Source of the DNA: Halotia branconii CENA392
GTDB taxonomy: Bacteria; Cyanobacteriota; Cyanobacteriia; Cyanobacteriales; Nostocaceae
DNA length: 64,000 nucleotides
Direction of reading: 5' to 3'
Assembly (NCBI RefSeq): GCF_029953635.1
Contig: NZ_CP124544.1
Location: forward strand, 186,001-250,000
Shown: in pieces, positions 50,047 to 58,348 of the stretch
Position numbering within the stretch: position 1 is the stretch's first letter
Layout of the letters: every line of letters starts with the position of its first letter
The notes under the pieces: model-generated
The model's database searches: none
What the model saw: the letters and a program-made list of their open reading frames with translations, nothing else
What the model was told of the DNA's origin: nothing
Made by a program: the position numbers and the translations under genes

Positions 50047-50871
50047 ATGCAAAACAACGAATCATCTAGCTTGGTCATGGAAACTATTAGCACTGTCAAT
50101 CGTGATAGTGGATTATCAAATAACATCATGGCTTATCGGCTGGCACTCATGATAAAAAAGCATCCGGACGAAGTACAATCAACAACCACGCTGGATACCT
50201 CCAAGCGCGAGAATTTACAAGAAGACCTGAGAACAGCCCTGTCTAAAAATACTCAAAACGTTGAAGACTACAGACAAAATCTTAAAGACAAGTATTATAC
50301 CGAGTACTTAAATAAATTTGGTGTCGCTCAACAACGCTCAGATGCTGTACCGCAACAAGACAACTCGACAAGAGTTGAAAATTTGATTGCCGAGAAAAAG
50401 CAGACATTTCTACAAAAGATGTTTGAGGCTGGGAAACACGAATTACCTTTAGGTCGAAAGTCCAGCAGTCCTGATAAAGTACCTGAAATAATTCAGCCTG
50501 AAAACACTGACTCATCTGTTGTCGATGAAGCTGCCAAAAAATCTCTCATCCCAGCGCTGATGAGAACTGTCATGACAATGGGTAAAGATACTAATCAAGG
50601 ACGAACTTATGAAGGGCTAGTTTACAAGCTACAACTATGGATTAAAGAAGGAATGCAGTCCCTCAGCGTTAGTCGCAAAGGTGGAAATCCACAGATAGCT
50701 TTTACTGCACACAAGGATGGTGATGAGCAGGAATTTCAGATCACACAAAATAACCTTTCCGAAGAAGAAACTAATCGACTTATTACCTTTGATAAACAAC
50801 AGACAGCGCAACAGCCCAAAACTCAGGATAATTCTATCAATAAAAATGACAGTGCCGAACTTGGCGAGTGA
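50047..50871 (+). CDS. unknown plasmid protein divergent from parAB
   Basis: A 274-aa hydrophilic protein without membrane segments. Two charged helical regions (about 45-90 and 115-135) lie on either side of low-complexity Gln/Asp/Ser stretches. The more conserved-looking core is ALMRTVMTMGKDTNQGRTYEGLVYKLQLWIKEGMQSLSVSR (about 178-216). The C terminus is Gln/Asn-rich and disordered. No family was recognised. Position next to the partition genes is the only functional hint. Confidence 0.55.
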   Translation: MQNNESSSLVMETISTVNRDSGLSNNIMAYRLALMIKKHPDEVQSTTTLDTSKRENLQEDLRTALSKNTQNVEDYRQNLKDKYYTEYLNKFGVAQQRSDAVPQQDNSTRVENLIAEKKQTFLQKMFEAGKHELPLGRKSSSPDKVPEIIQPENTDSSVVDEAAKKSLIPALMRTVMTMGKDTNQGRTYEGLVYKLQLWIKEGMQSLSVSRKGGNPQIAFTAHKDGDEQEFQITQNNLSEEETNRLITFDKQQTAQQPKTQDNSINKNDSAELGE

Positions 50872-51234
50872 CAAAACAGGAGTCATTTCCAATTCGCAAT
50901 TACCAATTCGCGGCGGGGCTAAACGCCCCGCTACCGCTAACGCAATTAACACCCCACAACTGAAGTTGGGGGCTTGAATATTGATACTACGTGTTTTGTT
51001 TTTTTCATAATTAAAATCAGGGGCTTTGACGCTAAGGATGAATCAATTACCAATTACGTAATTGCGAATTGCGAACTGCGAATTGTTCGGTCAGGAGTCA
51101 GGAGTCAGAATTTTAATTTGGTGGGACTGTAACTACAGCAGATTGTATATAAGTAAGGTACAAATCTTAAGAACAAAGCTATATACCAACAGACTTTCTG
51201 CCTGTTAAGAGTTCCTTATCAAGAGTTCCCTGTT
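50872..51234. other. repeat-rich gap
   Basis: Holds the GGGGCTAAACGCCCC hairpin (about 50915-50932), CCCCACAACTGAAGTTGGGG (50952-50971) followed by GGCTTGAATATTGATACTACG, which is homologous in inverted orientation to about 14852-14892, and AATTGCGAATTGCGAA pieces. No gene seen. Confidence 0.6.
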
Positions 51235-51477
51235 TCAACTGAAATACCCAGCGAACATTCCCAGGATAAAAGCAGTAACTACAAGATAACGTTTTGTAAC
51301 CCTTTGTAATCCCAAGAAGGGTGAAATGATGACTGCCAAAGCTATGTAAAACATTGCTTGATAAATATCGTGACTGTGAAATTTGATGGTTGCGGCGATC
51401 AATAAAGCTACAAAAATCAAAATTTCAACTATAAATTCAATCTTGTCCCATAGCTTCGTATCATACAGGTAGCGCAT
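51235..51477 (-). CDS. small membrane protein following the histidine kinase
   Basis: An 80-aa protein from ATG 51477 (MRYLYDTKLWDK); the frame extends further upstream into the kinase. Three hydrophobic helices (IEFIVEILIFVALLIAATI, YQAMFYIALAVIISPFLGL, VVTAFILGMFAGYF). The start overlaps the kinase 3' end by about 17 bp, implying co-translation. No family was recognised; it might provide a membrane anchor for the soluble kinase, which is inference. Confidence 0.5.
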   Translation of the reverse strand: MRYLYDTKLWDKIEFIVEILIFVALLIAATIKFHSHDIYQAMFYIALAVIISPFLGLQRVTKRYLVVTAFILGMFAGYFS

Positions 51478-52240
51478 TTTGTAATCTCCCAGATTCATGG
51501 AGCATACTACCATCTAACCCATAAATCCGGTCATTTCTGTATGGGAATATTATTGTAAACTTAGTACCCTTGCCTACTACAGAATCTACTGCAAGTTTTA
51601 ATCCGTGAGCTTTCGCCACCATCATGGCAATGTATAACCCTAGTCCTGAACCAGATGGATGGAGTGAGCTACTATTAGGCGATCGCCACGAAGGTAGAAA
51701 AATAGTTGATATTTCTTCTGGGTCGATACCAACGCCAGTATCTTCAATCTCAATCACTAAATCATCACTTTGGTTAAGAATCCGCAAGAAAACATTCCCA
51801 GACTGAGTGTAGTTAAAGGCGTTTTGAAGCAGATTATGCAGCATTCTCCATATACTGCTCACATCTCCTAATACTTGAGTCCCATATCTATATGTTGGGA
51901 CATGTTCATAGTGCAAAGCTAGGGAACGAGATTGGGCTATTGGATAGCACTCTTTGTACAGTTTTTGTAGAAAAGTTAGCATATCAAACTGCTTCACTGA
52001 ATTGATCTCCCACAAACAATTGCTGTTTGAGCTTCTCTTTTGCGCCTCAAGTAAAGAAGTAATTCTATTATTAGTTGACAAAATCGCTATCAGTAGTGGC
52101 TTGATATCTTCTAGAGAATTTCCATATACACCATTAATCAACTGATTTAAGATTAAAGATGTACCACCGAAAGCGTTTGAAATATCATGTAAAAAGGTGG
52201 ATAAATCCAGGGTATTGTTCAAAAATCTTTGCTCATACAT
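51461..52240 (-). CDS. soluble histidine kinase without a sensor domain
   Basis: A 259-aa protein starting almost directly at the H-box (STFLHDISNAFGG, His18), followed by a dimerisation helix. The ATPase domain has the N box NLLQNAFNYT, G1 DTGVGIDPEE and G2 GSGLGLYIAMMVAKAHGG. There is no transmembrane, PAS or GAF domain, so the input must come from another protein, possibly the small membrane protein translated with it. It is divergent from a NarL-type regulator across 183 bp, a likely cognate pair. Confidence 0.85.
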   Translation of the reverse strand: MYEQRFLNNTLDLSTFLHDISNAFGGTSLILNQLINGVYGNSLEDIKPLLIAILSTNNRITSLLEAQKRSSNSNCLWEINSVKQFDMLTFLQKLYKECYPIAQSRSLALHYEHVPTYRYGTQVLGDVSSIWRMLHNLLQNAFNYTQSGNVFLRILNQSDDLVIEIEDTGVGIDPEEISTIFLPSWRSPNSSSLHPSGSGLGLYIAMMVAKAHGLKLAVDSVVGKGTKFTIIFPYRNDRIYGLDGSMLHESGRLQNALPV

Positions 52241-52423
52241 AACCTTACTTCCGTTGATAAATTGTGATTTAGTCCAATTTTTGAAGAGGACTTGGAAATA
52301 TATTTACTATTCTCTTAATTTTACATTAATTCTAAATTTATGTTTATTTATCAATAAAGAAAAATACTTATTTAAGTAAATATGCTATAAATATTTTATA
52401 ATCTTGTAATCGAAGTAACGAGA

Positions 52424-53086
52424 ATGATTCGATTAGTAATTATTGAAGATGAAGACTTAATCCGGCTAGGAATTAAAACAGCCATTAATCAAGAGCAAAA
52501 TATAGAAGTAGTCGGTGAATCTGCTACTGGTTCTGGGGGGATGAAGCTAGTTGAGCAACTCAAGCCTGATATTGTTTTGATTGATATTGGTTTGCCAGAT
52601 ATTAGTGGCTTGGATCTGATCTATGACATCAAGAGTAAAACCAATAGTAAAGTCATTGCTCTCACTTGTCACTCCAGTCAAGATATAGTGAATTGCGCCT
52701 TACAAAATGGCGCTGATTCCTATATTCTTAAAAGAATGGATCTGGAATTAATTAAACACGCCATCAACACTACTTATCAGAATAATTCTTTTATTGATCC
52801 TGAAGTTGCTAAAAGAGTTTTTCAAACCTTTACTGCTCACCATCAGAAAATCAAGGGTAAAAAGTACACAGAACTGCCTACTGCTACAGAGCTTCAAATT
52901 CTCAAATTAATGTCCCGTGGTTTATCTAATAAGGAGATAGCCGAGAAACTGTTTGTTACAGTCAGTACAGTCAAAGGACACAGCAGCAATCTTTTTTCCA
53001 AATTAGGAGTTAGAGATCGTGTCAACGCTATCCTTAAGGCTAAAGAACTTGGTTATTTGGATGCAGAAAACTTGAGAGTTGTTTGA
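52424..53086 (+). CDS. NarL/LuxR-type response regulator
   Basis: A 220-aa protein. The receiver domain (1-120) has the acidic pocket in VIIEDED (Glu8, Asp9), phosphoacceptor Asp54 in VLIDIGLPD, the IALTC switch Thr and Lys in YILKR. The C-terminal LuxR-type HTH has TATELQILKLMSRGLSNKEIAEKLFVTVSTVKGHSSNLFSKLGVRDR. It should bind DNA as a dimer when phosphorylated. Divergent from the kinase gene. The AAAGTAC-N11-GTACTT motif elsewhere in the window is a possible target, an untested link. Confidence 0.9.
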   Translation: MIRLVIIEDEDLIRLGIKTAINQEQNIEVVGESATGSGGMKLVEQLKPDIVLIDIGLPDISGLDLIYDIKSKTNSKVIALTCHSSQDIVNCALQNGADSYILKRMDLELIKHAINTTYQNNSFIDPEVAKRVFQTFTAHHQKIKGKKYTELPTATELQILKLMSRGLSNKEIAEKLFVTVSTVKGHSSNLFSKLGVRDRVNAILKAKELGYLDAENLRVV

Positions 53087-53701
53087 CTATTTATTATTTT
53101 TGTTTTGTTTCATCCGAATTAAGCAATATCCTTGTAGTCGGTTTTCTTGTTTACAAGCGGCAATTGCCGATTCATTGTCTAATATCAACTCGTACATTTG
53201 TTTTCCCTCACTTGATTTAGCCCATTGCAAAACTTTCAAATCACTAGCTGATACTACTAATGCTTGAGTATTACCCAAATTTGAAACTATATTCCAAGTT
53301 GTCAAAGAACCCAACAGCGCACCAGTCGCCATCACTAATCCACTCATCACCGACACCAACCCTAATCCCCACTTACCCATGTATCTATTTGCGTTTGATG
53401 CTGTGGTTGTGGGTTTGAGATTTTTCATTTCATCCCGCACAGCACCAGACACAACTGTATAGTGCATTGACTGAGCCGCTTTGCTTGTTGATTCTAACTT
53501 CTGGTCAATCATTACTGCCCACGCTTCCACCATTGCCTCCATTCGTGCCTGGAGGTCAATCATCGTTTCTTCGTATCTCCCCAAACTCGCCATTAGCTGA
53601 AACATGGGATCATCTCGTGATATCCCTAACTCTTGAGTCATTTGAGATATGCGTTTTTGTTCTGCTTCAGAATACCCCTGTAACACTTGTTCTGTTCTCA
53701 T
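53087..53701 (-). CDS. membrane protein, last gene of a P-loop ATPase operon
   Basis: A 204-aa protein. The N-terminal half is helical and charged (SEAEQKRISQMTQELGISRDDPMFQLMASLGRYEE, with a possible coiled coil to about residue 90). One long transmembrane hairpin lies near 112-140 (GLGLVSVMSGLVMATGALLGSLTTW). The C terminus contains two Cys and a basic tail. It overlaps the upstream ATPase gene by 35 bp, so expression is coupled. Resembles proteins common on Nostoc plasmids (perhaps DUF6753); the family label is uncertain. Confidence 0.6.
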   Translation of the reverse strand: MRTEQVLQGYSEAEQKRISQMTQELGISRDDPMFQLMASLGRYEETMIDLQARMEAMVEAWAVMIDQKLESTSKAAQSMHYTVVSGAVRDEMKNLKPTTTASNANRYMGKWGLGLVSVMSGLVMATGALLGSLTTWNIVSNLGNTQALVVSASDLKVLQWAKSSEGKQMYELILDNESAIAACKQENRLQGYCLIRMKQNKNNK

Positions 53702-54410
53702 TATTCAGTCCCAAATATTTAATCGCTACGTTATTACTTAAAATTGAATTATTAAAGTTTTGAATCCATTGGTAGATATAAGAACGATAAATTATGTAAA
53801 TTGATGTGTCTGTGTAACACATAGAATAGGGCTTACCTGTTCTTTCCAAGGCTTCATAATGATCACGCGGCAGTGCTGGCAATACTATCTCTGTGCCACC
53901 TACTAGTTGTAAATTCCCCTGCATTGATTGCTGATACTCGATAAATCTAGTATCAAAGTGCTGATTTTTTACTACTACATAGTTAGCATTATTAGCAGCA
54001 ACCTCTACAAGAGTTTTCATGTAACTAACACAGTCGGTTCTATGGGAGATTGGTTGGAGAAAAGTTAGTCTCCATTTATAAGCAACTAAGAGGTCAAAGA
54101 GGTCAGAACAAGCAATATACTGACAGATTTTATCTATGTATTGTCCTGGCATATCAACGATAATTATGTCCAGTTCATTTTTGTTAAATTCATCTAAGAT
54201 TTTATCTGTACCTCCATTAAAAAAGTCTAAGCTTTCAATTGGGACTGAATTTGTGTATGCTTTTAATTTATTGCGATTGTCATGGTCATATACCTTAATT
54301 TTTTTCCCTTTAGTTTGAAACAAATTGATTAATAGTTTAGTAACTGTAGACTTACCCACACGAGAATCGCCTACAGTCATAATCATTCGTTTAGGACAAT
54401 TCAGCACCAT
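53667..54410 (-). CDS. P-loop ATPase, StbB/ParA-like, second of a tandem pair
   Basis: A 247-aa protein. Walker A MTVGDSRVGKSTVTKLL (about residues 9-25), D-x-D-x-R (KVYDHDNRNKL) as a Walker A-prime region, and Walker B DIIIVDMPGQYIDK. The GDSRVGKS form lacks the deviant ParA lysine, recalling StbB-like proteins and CobQ/MinD relatives of conjugative plasmids. The preceding gene encodes a KGGVGKST version, and the two overlap by 20 bp. The C terminus is Asn-rich. A role in plasmid positioning during transfer is possible. Confidence 0.75.
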   Translation of the reverse strand: MVLNCPKRMIMTVGDSRVGKSTVTKLLINLFQTKGKKIKVYDHDNRNKLKAYTNSVPIESLDFFNGGTDKILDEFNKNELDIIIVDMPGQYIDKICQYIACSDLFDLLVAYKWRLTFLQPISHRTDCVSYMKTLVEVAANNANYVVVKNQHFDTRFIEYQQSMQGNLQLVGGTEIVLPALPRDHYEALERTGKPYSMCYTDTSIYIIYRSYIYQWIQNFNNSILSNNVAIKYLGLNNENRTSVTGVF

Positions 54411-55269
54411 CTAACCCTAATAATTCTTGTACTGGTTTTACCTGTTCTTTAAAAGTTCTCAGCCAGCTTGTCACACGACCTTTCACAGAAGGTAAATCCT
54501 TTTGCTCCATTCCTTGTCTAAAAGTCATATTTTTTTCATCTAAGTAGTCATAACTACGTTCTATTAATTCTGGCATTGTGATATTAAAGAATGGGCTTTT
54601 TTCTTGAGTCATTTTCTCCTTAATTTCCTTGATATTTGGAGACTTTTCATATCTAGAAAATTCTTCCTCTTCTCCAAAGAAAAGATTCTTCACCACCACA
54701 TAGTCAACATTTTTCCCACAAAAGCTATACAAATCTATTAGCTGATTGATAGAATCACTAACACGGCTAATAACTACTACCATCGTTACGCGTATATCAT
54801 AATCGTTTTCGGCTGTTTCCAGGAAATTCATCTGTTGTACAAACTTTTGCAATATTCTTCTAGATTGTGGTGGTAATTCCAGTAAAAATAAAGATTCTGG
54901 ATGCGGTGTATTACCATCTTCATCTGGTTCTGGATTGACCATTTTTTTCATGCCATCAAAGAACTGATCTATTGTGCCATTTTTGAAAATATCAATCGGT
55001 TCTATACGGCAATATTGTCCATAGAATCTCAATAACTGAGAATTGGAACTATCAGCGTCAAACCCCACAAATCTTTGCTGTGCATCCAGATATGTTTGCA
55101 CAAGCCCTCTTGCAAATGTACTTTTGCCAACTCCCCCTTTGTCTCCAGTTACGATCACTAATCTCCGCGAATATTTCTTAATTATTGGCTGGTTTAATTC
55201 TTCTTGCTTTTTAGATTCGTCGTTTTCAATGGTATCTATGGTATCTGTCACTTTTTTTCTCCTTCTCAT
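54391..55269 (-). CDS. ParA/MinD-like ATPase, first of a tandem pair
   Basis: A 292-aa protein with a basic N terminus (MRRRKK). The deviant Walker A is GDKGGVGKSTFARGLVQ (about 42-58), then FDADSSNSQLLRFYG (A-prime), FLLELPPQ (weak Walker B) and DYVVVKNLFFGEEEE, the V-K-N motif shared with the next gene (YVVVKNQHF). It is a second ParA-superfamily system distinct from the parAB locus at 48-50 kb, with no ParB nearby. VirC1- or StbB-like conjugation functions fit the pairing with a membrane protein. Confidence 0.8.
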   Translation of the reverse strand: MRRRKKVTDTIDTIENDESKKQEELNQPIIKKYSRRLVIVTGDKGGVGKSTFARGLVQTYLDAQQRFVGFDADSSNSQLLRFYGQYCRIEPIDIFKNGTIDQFFDGMKKMVNPEPDEDGNTPHPESLFLLELPPQSRRILQKFVQQMNFLETAENDYDIRVTMVVVISRVSDSINQLIDLYSFCGKNVDYVVVKNLFFGEEEEFSRYEKSPNIKEIKEKMTQEKSPFFNITMPELIERSYDYLDEKNMTFRQGMEQKDLPSVKGRVTSWLRTFKEQVKPVQELLGLDGAELS

Positions 55270-55414
55270 GATTAATTATTGTTAAGAGGGAATAGGGAAC
55301 GGGGAACAGAGACAAGAATTAGCTACGTTTAGCGCGTAGCAGACGCACCAGAAGCGTACTTCCTCCAAAATTCTTTAAAGATATCTCTTAGCTGATGAAT
55401 CATGAAATTTATTG

Positions 55415-56239
55415 CTACTTTTTTGAAAAACATTCAAGTATTTGAAAGTAAAAAATTTCTAAATCTCTCGCCTTGCCAAAATTGGCTAAACTATTAGCAG
55501 TTGATTTTAAGGCTTGAAGGATTAAACCTTGTTTGACAATCTTCATCCACTCATAATTATTGACTTTTTTTAAAGAGCTACATATATAAAAATCTAATTC
55601 TTGTGCTATTAATAAATCTGAAGATAATACAATTAGATGATTATATAGTTGTTCATAATTTTGAGTTTTATACAAAACTGGTTTGACTAACTCTAAATAA
55701 TAACTTCTTAATAAGAATGCTTGATGATTTGTAGGATAAGGACATTTAGTAGACAAGGTAATCCTTTTATAAAGCAGTTGTAAATATAGCTCTATAGTTT
55801 CTAGTTCTACTTGCCAGATTTTCTGTCCTTTTAAATAGAGATGATTTGCTAATGATTTTTTTTGTTGAAAATTAATTTGTTGAGATAGGTATTCTGTATT
55901 AGGTTCTATTGCCAGAACTATCTCTTTTTTAAATACAGGTATTATGTTACTTCTCACCCATTGCATGAATTGCCTAACTATATCATTACCCACTATATCT
56001 ATTAATGAATGGATAGCAAGAGCGTTCATTGTGCTGACTCCAACTACTTGATGATTAATAATCACAAACCGCTGACTTGATTTAGCGTCTATTAATGTTA
56101 CTTTCTCATCGTTAAGTGCCGGAGCAATTATTTGGAATACGTCAACAGCAAATAACTCTAGTCCATTTGGAGCATCTATCACTCGTACAACATTATTCGA
56201 GAAATGTTCAAATTCCCAAAACTGCCAAACTTCTAGCAT
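55415..56239 (-). CDS. BRO-N-like domain protein
   Basis: A 274-aa protein. The N-terminal ~110 residues read FEHFSNNVVRVIDAPNGLELFAVDVFQIIAPAL, then FVIINHQVVGVSTMNALAIHSLIDIVGNDIVRQFMQWVRSNIIPVFKK. This is the layout of BRO/Ant-repressor N-terminal domains (V-R-V-x...F-x-A-x-D-V, and F-x-x-W-V-x-x-x-(V/I)-(L/I)-P). The C-terminal part is helical and unrecognised. BRO-N domains bind DNA in phages and plasmids, often as regulators. Its upstream region holds operator site 4. Confidence 0.5.
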   Translation of the reverse strand: MLEVWQFWEFEHFSNNVVRVIDAPNGLELFAVDVFQIIAPALNDEKVTLIDAKSSQRFVIINHQVVGVSTMNALAIHSLIDIVGNDIVRQFMQWVRSNIIPVFKKEIVLAIEPNTEYLSQQINFQQKKSLANHLYLKGQKIWQVELETIELYLQLLYKRITLSTKCPYPTNHQAFLLRSYYLELVKPVLYKTQNYEQLYNHLIVLSSDLLIAQELDFYICSSLKKVNNYEWMKIVKQGLILQALKSTANSLANFGKARDLEIFYFQILECFSKK

Positions 56240-56540
56240 TTTTTCTTGTTCTAATTTATGGCTCCTGATTTCTGACTTACTATCTCATATCTGGCAATTT
56301 CAAAGGAATCGATAAAAGTACTAAAATAATCCGTACTTTAGTCTCTTGACTTTTGATCAATTATCGTTATAGATGGAAAAGTTAAACATTATTAACTAAC
56401 TTTTTTTAACTTGCTCATTGACTTCTCTATAATATGAATACTCCCTTGTAATTAGTCAAAAATATGTCAACTTGGGGTGAAGTTTAAGCGGGGAAACACA
56501 GCTATCTTACAGAGGTTAGGAGCATAAATAAGGTTTACTT
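56240..56540. other. intergenic region between divergent genes
   Basis: Contains operator site 4 (56314-56340) and two AT-rich runs with TAACTTTTTTTAACTTGC. No other gene seen. Confidence 0.5.
56314..56340. promoter_or_regulatory. candidate shared operator, site 4 (AAAGTAC-N11-GTACTT)
   Basis: AAAAGTAC, 11 bases, GTACTTTA, about 75 bp upstream of the BRO-like start on the minus strand. Flanks of the arms match sites 2 and 3 less well, but the core and 11-base spacing are identical. Confidence 0.5.
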
Positions 56541-56783
56541 ATGAAATATACCGAAAGGCAAATAAGAGCAGCAAAAGATAACGCGAAGCTACACAAAATT
56601 TATTTAGAAATATCTGACAAACAAGCATTTGCTTTTTTAGATTGGTATTACTCTCATAGAACACATGTAGATTCTGTTTATGAAGCAATAAGGATCGGTT
56701 TGTCAGGGTTGAGGACTGTAGGGATTCGACAGCAAATAGCAGCTTGGGAAGATATTTTGGGTATTGACTATTCTCCGCGATAA
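56541..56783 (+). CDS. small unknown helical protein
   Basis: An 80-aa protein, mostly helical and basic at the start (MKYTERQIRAAKDNAKLHKIYLEIS), ending GLRTVGIRQQIAAWEDILGIDYS. It may be a DNA-binding or antitoxin-size regulator, but no family was recognised. An SD-like GGTTAGGAG lies about 30 bp upstream, rather far. The following 160 bp contain repeat pieces (AATTCGCAATTACCAAT, GGGCTAACGCCCC). Confidence 0.45.
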   Translation: MKYTERQIRAAKDNAKLHKIYLEISDKQAFAFLDWYYSHRTHVDSVYEAIRIGLSGLRTVGIRQQIAAWEDILGIDYSPR

Positions 56784-56942
56784 ATAGATGGTGTCTTCCT
56801 TGGCAAAAGTATCTCCAATAGATAAAAACAGACACCCGATAAACCTGGGAAACTTACTTTGTATCTGATATCTTCGTAAGCAAACGGTAAGCGTAGCCAT
56901 GCCGTCAACACAATTCGCAATTACCAATGGGCTAACGCCCCG

Positions 56943-57542
56943 CTACGAATTGACAATCGTTTTGGTCAGGCTTATTGCACTACGCCGTGACAGTGCAGCT
57001 CGTTCAATAAAATCCACCAGTTTCTGACCACTCATCACCTGAACTGCTGGATACAGCCGAAGCAATTCCCTCGACTTGTCCCCAGTCCTCCCAGTGTGGA
57101 CAAAGTAGCCACCGACAGCACCGCGACTTTGGATCACGCGCCCGAACTCCTCCACATGTACGGGATTGATACTGTCCTTGTAACGCTTGGCTTGAACTAG
57201 GTACATCTCGCCATGCAACCAAACACAACCATCGACACCGCCATCTCCGGTGTACCGTTTATTGCGACGGATGGTGTAACCTTGGCGCTCAAAACATGTT
57301 AGCAGCAATTCTTCAAAAACAAACGGTTCAATCTTCCGCAAATACGCTAGGACAAACGGCAAGGGTTCACGGTTCTCTTGAATGATTTGGTGCAGTTTGG
57401 CAAGTACGGTATCAGCAGTAGTAATGTTTTTCTGCTTACGCCAAAGACGTTTGGGTATGTAACGCTTGCGCTTGGGAGTCAGCAGCAGCCAAATGGCAAT
57501 CGCCAGCAATAAAGCGATCGCTATAAAAATTATTTGCGGCAT
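56943..57542 (-). CDS. membrane-anchored Mrr-like restriction endonuclease
   Basis: A 199-aa protein. A transmembrane helix at residues 3-20 (IIFIAIALLLAIAIWLLL) is followed by a basic linker and an Mrr_cat (PD-(D/E)xK) domain: FEELLLTCFERQGYTI, GDGGVDGCVW (catalytic Asp), YLVQAKRYKDSI (Q-x-K) and VHVEEFGRVIQSRGAVGGYFV. These are the conserved positions of the restriction endonuclease family PF04471. It overlaps the upstream replicon gene by 13 bp and so belongs to the CyRepA1 operon. Membrane-tethered Mrr-like nucleases are thought to act on foreign or modified DNA; its role in a replication operon is unknown. Confidence 0.8.
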   Translation of the reverse strand: MPQIIFIAIALLLAIAIWLLLTPKRKRYIPKRLWRKQKNITTADTVLAKLHQIIQENREPLPFVLAYLRKIEPFVFEELLLTCFERQGYTIRRNKRYTGDGGVDGCVWLHGEMYLVQAKRYKDSINPVHVEEFGRVIQSRGAVGGYFVHTGRTGDKSRELLRLYPAVQVMSGQKLVDFIERAALSRRSAISLTKTIVNS

Positions 57543-58348
57543 TTTGACTCTATAAAACTCAAAAGTTCTGCTTCAAACTCCGTCAAGTAAGGGCGCTTCA
57601 GTTGCCCCAAGTGTTTGAGGACAGCATCAGCAGCTTCCTCTAGATTTTCATTGTTACGAATTGTGTTGATGCGAACGCTAAGTGATTGCATATCCTGGCA
57701 TTCCGAATCGGTGTAGTTCATTGATTTCAAGTGGTCAACCCTCAATGTATGTTCTCCGTCCCAAGTCATAACGGTACAACTATACTCATTTACTTGAGTA
57801 ACAATCGCCCAGCACTCGCCCTTACCTCGCAGATCAGGATTATCTTTAACGATAATTTGGCAGACTTCGCCTAACTGGTAGGTATTAAGTACTTTCGTGC
57901 GCTCGATAATAAGCTGTATAACATCTTTGACGATTCTACCAGTGGGAACTTTGCCGCCAGCTTGTTCCACTGCGGCTTGCCACACCTCTTGTTGTTCCTG
58001 CGGTTTAAGCTTTGTCAGGGGTCGAACTTGTCCTTCTGCTGTTGGCAAAATGTGATCAAATTGATCACATTTTTGCTCCAAGTTATCAAAAACAATAGCC
58101 GCGTCCATCAAAAGGTAAGGTTGTCGGCGGCTGTAGGCGAACCTATCTTTGCAATACTCCTCAAAAGTGCGGTGAGTACTTCGATATAAACGGCGGTCGC
58201 GTAATTCGGTCAGCGCTTTCCCCGCCACAAAAAACGCTCTTTCCACACGGCGCTCTAAGTTGAGGCGATCGCGTTCTTCTTGCTGGTTCAACTCGTCAAA
58301 ATTGTCTAGTTCAACAGCAATATCAACTCTTTGCATTTCCTGAAGCAT
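57530..58348 (-). CDS. unknown replicon protein downstream of CyRepA1
   Basis: A 272-aa protein. Residues 20-115 (LNLERRVERAFFVAGKALTELRDRRLY, EEYCKDRFAYSRRQPYLLMDAAIVFDNL) resemble the DUF3102-type helical domain of plasmid and phage replication regulators that discriminate the host DNA. The C-terminal half has a small barrel-like region (QLGEVCQIIVKD, GECWAIVTQV, MTWDGEHTLRVDHLKSM). Its ATG directly abuts the CyRepA1 stop (58349), which implies translational coupling. Probably a copy-control or origin-binding helper; the function is inferred from context. Confidence 0.6.
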   Translation of the reverse strand: MLQEMQRVDIAVELDNFDELNQQEERDRLNLERRVERAFFVAGKALTELRDRRLYRSTHRTFEEYCKDRFAYSRRQPYLLMDAAIVFDNLEQKCDQFDHILPTAEGQVRPLTKLKPQEQQEVWQAAVEQAGGKVPTGRIVKDVIQLIIERTKVLNTYQLGEVCQIIVKDNPDLRGKGECWAIVTQVNEYSCTVMTWDGEHTLRVDHLKSMNYTDSECQDMQSLSVRINTIRNNENLEEAADAVLKHLGQLKRPYLTEFEAELLSFIESKCRK

